Below, one piece after another: positions 57,043 to 64,000 of a stretch of 64,000 nucleotides of DNA. The notes beneath the pieces were generated by a model, which saw nothing but the letters and a program-made list of their open reading frames with translations, made no database searches and was not told the DNA's origin. This stretch comes from Anolis sagrei (lineage: Eukaryota > Chordata > Lepidosauria > Squamata > Anolidae): contig NC_090024.1 in assembly GCF_037176765.1 (NCBI RefSeq), forward strand, positions 169,077,278 to 169,141,277, in the 5' to 3' direction. Position 1 is the stretch's first letter. Every line of letters starts with the position of its first letter. The position numbers and the translations under genes are program-made.

Positions 57043-59300
57043 TATACCCCGTTTTTTCTCTCCAAAAGGAGATTTAAAGTGGCTGACATTAAAAGTATTT
57101 CAGTTTGTAAGCCACCCTGAGTTCCTCTTAGAGGGTGAGAAAACAGGATAAAAATGCTGTAAATAGATAAATAAATAAATACAATTTAAAATCTACAAAT
57201 ATATGCACATTAAAAAGAATTAAATATAAATGGTATTTTAAAATTCACAGTTAAAATCCATAGAACATATTCAGAGCTAAAAATCACAGCATCCTCTGAT
57301 TTGATCTTTAAAACTTTCTTCTTTAAAAGCCTGCCTAATTAAGAAAGTTTTAGCCTGATGTTGGAAGGAAAGCAGGGAGGGGGTGATTCTAGCTTCCCTA
57401 GGCAGAGAGGGTTCAAGGGCAGCCACTGAGAAGGCCCGATCTCGTCTTCCCACCAGCCAAGCTTGAGATGGAGGTGGAACCGAGAGAAGAGCCTTTCCTG
57501 AAGATCTCAGGGCCCGGGCAGGTTTGTCCAAGGAGATGCGGTCAGACAGACAGCCTGGACCAGAGTCGTCTAGGACTTTAAAGGTCATAACCAGCACTTT
57601 GAATTGTGCTTGGAACAAACTGGCAGCCAGTGGAGCTGCTGCAACTGGAGGGTCATCTGCTCCCTGTAGGCAGCACCAGTGAGCAACCTGGCTGCAGCTC
57701 TTTGAACCAATTAAGTTTGCAAGCACTCTTCAAAAGCAGACCCAAATAGAGAATGTTACACTAATCCAGATGGGATTTAACTAAGGAATGCCAGATCTGG
57801 CTTCTCAAGGAATTAGTGTGATTGGAACACAAGTTTTAATTGTGCAAAGCTCCTCCCCCCCCCCCCCCCAGCTAGTGCTGACACTTGAAACTCAAGGTTC
57901 AAGTCTGAGTCCAGGAGGACCCCCAAACTGCAGACCTGTGTATTCAGGGGGAGTATAACCCCATCCATCACAGGCTGGTCCCTATTCCCTGATCTGCCTT
58001 CCAACTGACCAGGAATACCTGCCTTGTCTGGATTAAGTTTCAATTTGTGTTCCCTCATCCAGTCCATCACTGATGACAGACACTGGTTTAGGGTCAGGAC
58101 AGTTTCCTTGGCTTTAGGTGGAAAGAATTAATAGAGTTGGGTGTCATCTGCATACAGGTGGTATGGTACTCCAAAACTTTGGTGATCTCTCCCAGCAGTT
58201 TCATGTATATGTTAAATAGGATGGGGGACAAAACAGAACCCCAAGGAACCCAACAGGACAATGGCCAGGGGTTTGAACAGGAGTTCCCCAGCACCATCTT
58301 CTGGGTACAGCCCTCCAGGAAGGAACGGAGCCACAGTAAAACTATGCCTCCCAGTCACATCCCAGCAAGACAGCCCAGAAAGATACCATGGTTGATGGTA
58401 TTGCAAGCCACTGAGAGGTCCAGGAAAACCAACAGGGATACACTTCCTCTATCTAGCTTGCTGTGTAGATCATCCACCAAGGTGTTCAAAGCTGTCTCTG
58501 TTCCATAGTCAGGCCTGAAACTAGTTTGTCTGGATCTAGACAATCATTTTCATCCAGAAATCCCTGGAGTTGGGAGGCCACAACATGCTCCAAAACCTTG
58601 CTCAGAAAGGGAAGGTTGAACACTGATTGATAGTTGTCCATTATGGAGGGGTTCAGGGACCTTTTTAAATATCTCTCAGCTGCCTCCTTTAGGCGAGTTG
58701 GAATTTTGCCTTGTTCCAAGGAGGCATTGATCACCACCTTCACCCACTCTGCCAATCCCCCTTTGGCTTGTCTGATTAGCCAGAAAGAGCAAAGATCTAG
58801 AATACATGTGGTAGCTCTCACCTCTCCAATGATTCTGTTCATATCCTCAGGCTGCACACTGAAAGGTATCCATCAACACTGGACAAGTAGGAGCCAAAGT
58901 TACATGCATTGGAACTGCATCAATGACACAATCCAAGTCGGAATGGATTTGAGTGACTTTCTGTGCAAAGTGCCATGCAAATTCTTCATAGCAGGCTGTT
59001 GAATGGCCAGAATGTTTTCTTTGACCAGTATGTAATAGCCCTTTGACCACTTGATTAGCCATGCAGGTAGCCAGCCACACACATCCTTCCAAACCTGATG
59101 CAATATTGGATTGGCAGCCACATAGTCCAGCAGGGGCAAAACTGTATTGGTACCAATGGACCATCACCACACAACCAAGAACTTTCCGAGGCACCCATAT
59201 GGTCATATGGGTGCCTCAGTTGCTATCAGAACAAGGCAGCTACAATGCTCAGAAGCTTGTACAGAGCTCTGTGGGTGGCTGGATGATGGCAATGACACAT
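57042..59300 (-). mobile_element. degenerate L2-type LINE, longest copy in the window
   Basis: Read on the minus strand from right to left: FAQKVTQIHSDLDCVID (about 58915-58990), YQSVFNLPFLSKVLEHVVAS (58590-58640), LVFLDLSVACNTINH near 58390-58440, GSVLSPILFNIYMKLLGEI (58180-58240), LYADDTQL in another frame at about 58134-58157, DWMREHKLKLNPDK (58020-58065), and DRAFSVAALEPSLP to IRQAF (57320-57430). So most of the RT domain is represented, including the catalytic YADD, but several frameshifts and stops break it. 3' UTR and (TAAA)n at 57042-57180. Confidence 0.85.
59188..59217. repeat. short perfect inverted repeat
   Basis: GAGGCACCCATATG and CATATGGGTGCCTC with a 2-base spacer, at the 5' margin of the LINE remains. 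Confidence 0.8.
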
Positions 59301-61002
59301 TCTCCTGTGCTGGTGAGTGGACTGGTCCAAATCAGACTTTATCCAACTTCCCACACTGTCCCCAGAACAAACTTTGAAGCATCTCCTTTGCCGGAAGTGG
59401 GGTAAAGTCAGTTTAATCCCATGTTACTCACAAGAAGTACAGGAATGCCAAGTGTCAGTTCAGAGTAAGTCTGGGTTTTTATGCCTGTGTAGTCTTGACC
59501 CAAGTTTCAGCTATATAACATTTTGATAAAAAAATATTTTTCTTATGCAGTATATTTTCTGACAAGAATGTATTAAAAGGGAGGGAGGAGAAGTAACAAA
59601 ACCATGAAATGGAAGTCAAATATCTAAATTAAACAAATAAAAATGTATGTGGGGGTGGAATCCAGTATCCATTTTAAAATAATAGGGATTTATAGTAATC
59701 CATTTCTTGTGAGTACTGAAGTCTCTCCTTTCAGGCCTGCTTGCTGTTACAGAGCCATAAACTGGAGACTTCTTATGTCCTTCCTTGGTCTTCCTAAATA
59801 TGTTTCCTAGTACTATTTCTCATTTGTACTCTGATACAATGATACATAAGAAATCCAGTGTATTACTGTTTGAGCCCAAATAATTGTGTCCACAATCATT
59901 TGGACAGTGTGGCTTGATTTGTTGTTGTCTTGTGATTTTAATGAATCATTATTATATTGTCCCACTTGCACTGGGTTTCATGTTTCACAGGAGGAATACA
60001 ACTCTGGCACAGAGTAAAAATGCCCAGAAAGCCTCCACTGTCAGGCTTTGTGACACCCCATGACTCCTGTTCTCATGCTTTCCACACTCCCCCACCCCGC
60101 AATGGAGGAGAAATATCACATTGCCACATGCTATTTGCACTGAAAGGGACAGGGAGGAAATGGGCACAGAGAGGGAGGGAATGGATTATTAAGGTTCACT
60201 GCAGGACAAAGAAGCACATGAAAAGCTTCTAATGTGTCAACAGTCACTCTAGGGGCAGTCCCGTGTAAACAGAGCCATAGTTAGACTTGGCAGCTGGAGA
60301 AAATCAAAAGGGGAGAAGGGTCACTGCAACTGAAGTAGGAGTTTTCTGGCATTCCAGCCATGATGTTAGTCATTTAATTTAGGCAGCCAAATTTAGAAGT
60401 CGAATGAGCCAGAGTGATTGTCATCCTACCAGCCTTCAGTTAGAAAGCCTGTTTTGTGGTAACTGTCTTGCTAATATTAGGCAGCTGCTTATTCTGCGCA
60501 TTGCTTTTCAAAGGCCTCCCCCTCAATATCCTAAGATGAAGAAATAATTAAACAATTGTATTTAGTGGGCGACTGACAATTCTATACAGGCTGAATCAGG
60601 TCAGGTGCCAGTCTGAATGCCCATTGGTGGGTGGTTCAGCTTACATGGGCAATGGAAGAAGCCCAACAGCTTAATTCTGCTTTTATCTCCCAAGTTTTTT
60701 CTGGCACCAGGCACAATGATTTATTGCACACTGGTTTCTGACTCAGCAGTGGCTGGATTTTGCGTAGCAGAAGGAAACAGGTGCCTTTGAATGGATTTGT
60801 GACTCAGGAATGGGATGGGGTCAAGAGTCTCTGGCAAGGGACTGTACAGAAATATATAACACTCCTAGCATAAATACTACCTCTTTAACATGGAAAGAAG
60901 AAAAATTAGAAATCGCTCACACAGCCTGCCTAAATCCACATCCCACCAATGTCAAGTAGAGTTCTCACCTTCTCTTTCCCATCAACAGGAAGCAATTTAA
61001 AA

Positions 61003-61275
61003 TAGTGGTCCTCAGTATCCACTGGGATTTAGCTCCACGATCCTCCATGGATACCAAATCCATGGATGCTCAAATCCCATTATAATGACATAGTAAAATG
61101 CGTCCTTTATATAAAATTGGTGACTACTCAAATGTGGCAGAGAGAGCCTGAGGATCTGTGAAATGGTGGGAAGCTATAGCAGGTTATTAGCATACTGCTA
61201 AGCAAACAGCCAAATCAAAGTTTGTTGTTTTGGAGGGATTCCCAAATATTTGGTTGAATCCATGGGTGTAGACCA
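61003..61275. mobile_element. pogo/Tigger-type MITE
   Basis: GGTCCTCAGTATCCACTGGG, CCATGGATGCTCAAATCCCA and a final GGTTGAATCCATGGGTGTA; relative of 7815-8076. Confidence 0.55.
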
Positions 61276-63552
61276 GCAGAAACAGTAGATGTGGAAGAAA
61301 TTTCTAGAAGTAAAGTAAATCATCTCCCCCAACTTCTGGGATTGCAAGGATAGCTTGCTACCTATTCACTGTATAGTAGATGAACAAAAATGTTGCTCAT
61401 GCCATATGTTAGGACATCTATGACAGGAAATCATGAAGTGAAGACCACGGAGTGGACTGAAGTTGGCAACTGGTAGAAAATGTGATAGAACAGGTTGGAA
61501 ATATATCACCTCTGTGGACTGGAAGGGAAATTACTCGCAATGGTTCTGCCATTCATAATTTCTACAGTCTTTTGAAAACTGTTCATAGCAGATTTGGAGG
61601 TAGCGGGGAGGGGGGGGGGGGTTTGAAGATCATAATCTATGGAGCAGTTTTTTAACTCACAACAAAATCATAATATTAAAATTATTTAGCCTAAGATGGA
61701 AACACTCATACCACTGTGCATTCTTTAAATTTTAAATGCAACTTCTTCAATGTAAAATTGTTTATTGTGCGTTACTGTTGAGCATTTCTATAGTTAACAG
61801 CAAACAGTGGGAGGGGTGCATCAGGAAAACCAGGGCACAGAAATGAAGGAACTCTTATCTTCACATTTTAACTGGTTTCCACCACCAGCAACTATTTCCA
61901 ATTTTTAATACATTACCACAACTACATGCGACTCAATGCACATCACATGTAGTTTGATCATGTGTAAAGATTGGCTGTCACATTGCTATAACTTGAATTA
62001 TCCATGCAACATCTTACCAACTGTCTACTTTCTCTCAATTTCCAAGACCTCTTTGGACTATCGCACAAAACACAGGAAGAACTTCTTTTAAGGGAGTAGA
62101 TGAATTTTTCATGTGCAGGTTTTTAGGATCCATGTTCATTAATCAGAAAGCCTTTGTATTATGAACACATGGAAGAGCTTTTAGAATGGGAACTGGCATG
62201 ATGTATGTCAAACACCATCACATTCTGTCAGCACAGGGGATTTGTACTTGTGAAGCTGCAGAGTTGGAAGTCCTTCCATGTTTTGTGCTACATCACTTTT
62301 TATTCTTCAAAATACAGTCCAAACAGCTTGTATTATTTTACTCTGTGTACAGCTAAGTTGTTTCAGAGCAAAATATCTGTTATCTGATGTTTATATGACC
62401 CATATGGTCCCTCTTTAGGTCTTGGCAACAGTGGGGATTCAAGCAAAGAATACATCAAATACATTAATTGTTCTGATGACATTTCAATTTTGTGAATTTT
62501 TGATATCTCTCCGTACTATATATGCTATCTGCTGTTTTAATTTTCAGAATTTTTCTTTCCTGAAATCAAATATCTTGGGGCTTGTATCTATAAAATGTAC
62601 TTACTTTCTCTAAGTGGACCTTGTACTTACTCAAATTTATTGAGTTGATATCTTGGAAATTTTCTTAATATCTGTGATCATATAGCTGCAAATAAAACAA
62701 GTTCCCTGAGCGGCTCATGAACCAATACCAGGATGGCATACTTTGACCTCACTGCCTAATTTTTTTTTTTGTCGTGTCAGGAGAGACTTGAGAATCTTCC
62801 TAATCATTTCGGTCCACAGTCTCCCCCAAAAGATCAGCTCTGCTCTCTTCATTGGCTTTATGGCTTTTCCAAATCTCCTTTCTGGAGCATAACTTACTCT
62901 TTCCTCTATCTATTAAATTTTTCTCTCTCTATCTCTCTCTGTCTCTCTCATTTCTTCCACTTACGCTTCACCTTCTCTTTGTCTCTCAGCAGCTGGGCTA
63001 CTCCAGCCCCCTTAAACTTTCACATTTTGCCTCTTCCTATGCTTTCGAGCTTTTCTGTTCATTTTATGGGTATGTGAGAAAGTCGGGTGGGGAGAGAACT
63101 GGGTGAACAGGATTTGTATATGAATAACAAAGAACTATATATGGGTGTGAAAGAGAATTGGGGGGGGGGCACATTATGTTGTTTATAAATGGCAGAAAAT
63201 AATTCATAAGTCAAGAATGTACCATAGAGAAAAAAAAAGATTTTTGCCGCTGTTTCTAGAAAGTTGCCAAATGCTGTATGAGTTTAATGTGCCCTGCCTG
63301 GATTGTGTAATAATAAAGTAGTGTTTCATAAACAGGTCTCAATAGAACTAGATTGAATCTTTCTTATGCCATCAAGTTTTGCACCTATTGAACTCCTTGT
63401 ATTTCCAAAATGCATCAGAACATCCATACTACCTCCACCCACTACTGTTTCTGAAGTATATTTTCCAAGGTTACATTGAAGTGTAAAAAAAAAAAAAGAA
63501 CTTGTATAAGAGATGGCTCAGAGGGAAAATTAACCCAAACATGGCTGAAAAC

Positions 63553-63625
63553 CTCTTAGGATGCCTGCCATAGATGTCGGTGAAACGTCAGGAGAGAACA
63601 TGTCCATACAATCCGGAAAACTTAT
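63553..63625 (+). mobile_element. fragment with GCCATAGATGTCGG...GAAACGTCAGG motif
   Basis: Block GATGCCTGCCATAGATG, then GGTGAAACGTCAGGAGAGAA, then CATGTCCATACAATCCGG. A related block lies at 3350-3410 (GCCATAGATGCAGGTGAAAC). It resembles a widespread vertebrate retroelement tail, possibly Penelope-like, but I am not sure of the family. Confidence 0.35.
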
Positions 63626-63682
63626 ACTGACAACTATAGTTTGATATACCCATTTATGCAGTAGAAAATCTACCATCTAATT

Positions 63683-64000
63683 CAGGAGTCCTCAAACCTT
63701 TTAAACAGAGGGCCAGGTCATAGTCCCTCAAACTGTTGGAGGGCCGGATTATAATTTGAAAAAAACATGAATGAATTCCTATGCACACCGCACATATATT
63801 ATTTGTAGTGCAAAAAAACCCTTTAAAACAATACAATAATTAAAATGAACAATTTTAACAAATATAAATTTATTAGTATTTCAATTGGAAGTGTGGGCCT
63901 CCTTTTGGCTGATGAGAGAGGATTGTTGCTGTTGTTGTGAGCTTTCAAGTAGACTTAGGTTGACCCTGAGTGAGGGCCGGGTAAATGACCTTGGGGGGCC
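63683..64000. mobile_element. hAT MITE, second copy (runs off window)
   Basis: CAGGAGTCCTCAAACCTTTT and GAGGGCCAGG, GGAGGGCCGGATTATAATTT match 35873-36238 throughout. The 3' terminus lies beyond the right edge. Confidence 0.85.

Larger units (their letters stand above)
48912..64000 (-). other. FGGY: FGGY intron upstream of the penultimate exon (partial)
   Basis: No sequence encoding the preceding kinase segment (GAAVLGACASGDF in human) was seen to the right of 48911, so this is read as a single intron of more than 15 kb. It holds a BovB tail, a hAT MITE, a 1.8-kb Helitron, a degenerate L2 LINE, SINEs and pogo-like MITEs. Stretches without recognised content are 49380-50235, 52640-54060, 54520-55590, 55830-56990, 59310-61000, 61290-62760 and 62830-63550. 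Confidence 0.6.

Overview
The window looks like nuclear DNA from a squamate reptile, probably a lizard. Only a few hundred bases are protein-coding. Most of the rest is interspersed repeats typical of lizards: L2- and CR1-type LINEs, a BovB (RTE) tail, tRNA- and 5S-rRNA-derived SINEs, hAT and pogo/mariner MITEs, and non-autonomous Helitrons. Genes were recognised by splice signals, reading phase and remembered vertebrate proteins; no database search was run.

Three host genes are supported. (1) The first coding exon of HOOK1 lies on the minus strand (5345-5395) in a CpG island at about 5215-5765; the rest of the gene runs off the left edge. (2) A RING E3 ligase closely resembling RNF170, but not RNF170 itself, lies on the plus strand with five confident coding exons (32226-40691) and one possible upstream exon (28741-28771). 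(3) The last two coding exons of FGGY lie on the minus strand (48850-48911 and 45244-45325); the rest of the gene runs off the right edge. FGGY and HOOK1 are tandem on one strand, as in human. The RNF170-like gene sits between them, head-to-head with HOOK1 and tail-to-tail with FGGY. In mammals RNF170 itself is head-to-head with HOOK3, so this locus looks like the whole-genome-duplication sister of the HOOK3-RNF170 locus, with the RNF170 paralogue still present.

Layout: 1-5344 is HOOK1 intron 1, with a degenerate ~340-bp tandem satellite, a hAT element and a Helitron ending in ~1 kb of polypurine. 5215-5765 is the CpG island. 5800-32225 is the HOOK1/RNF170-like interval, with LINE tails, SINEs, two copies of a 78-bp palindromic MITE, a 2-kb Helitron holding seven 129-bp repeats, and a hAT MITE with perfect target-site duplications. 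32226-40691 is the RNF170-like gene. 40692-45243 is its 3' flank with CR1 debris. 45244-64000 is the 3' part of FGGY, whose introns carry a BovB tail, a 1.8-kb Helitron with ~140-bp repeats and promoter-like motifs, a degenerate L2 LINE, and hAT/pogo MITEs.
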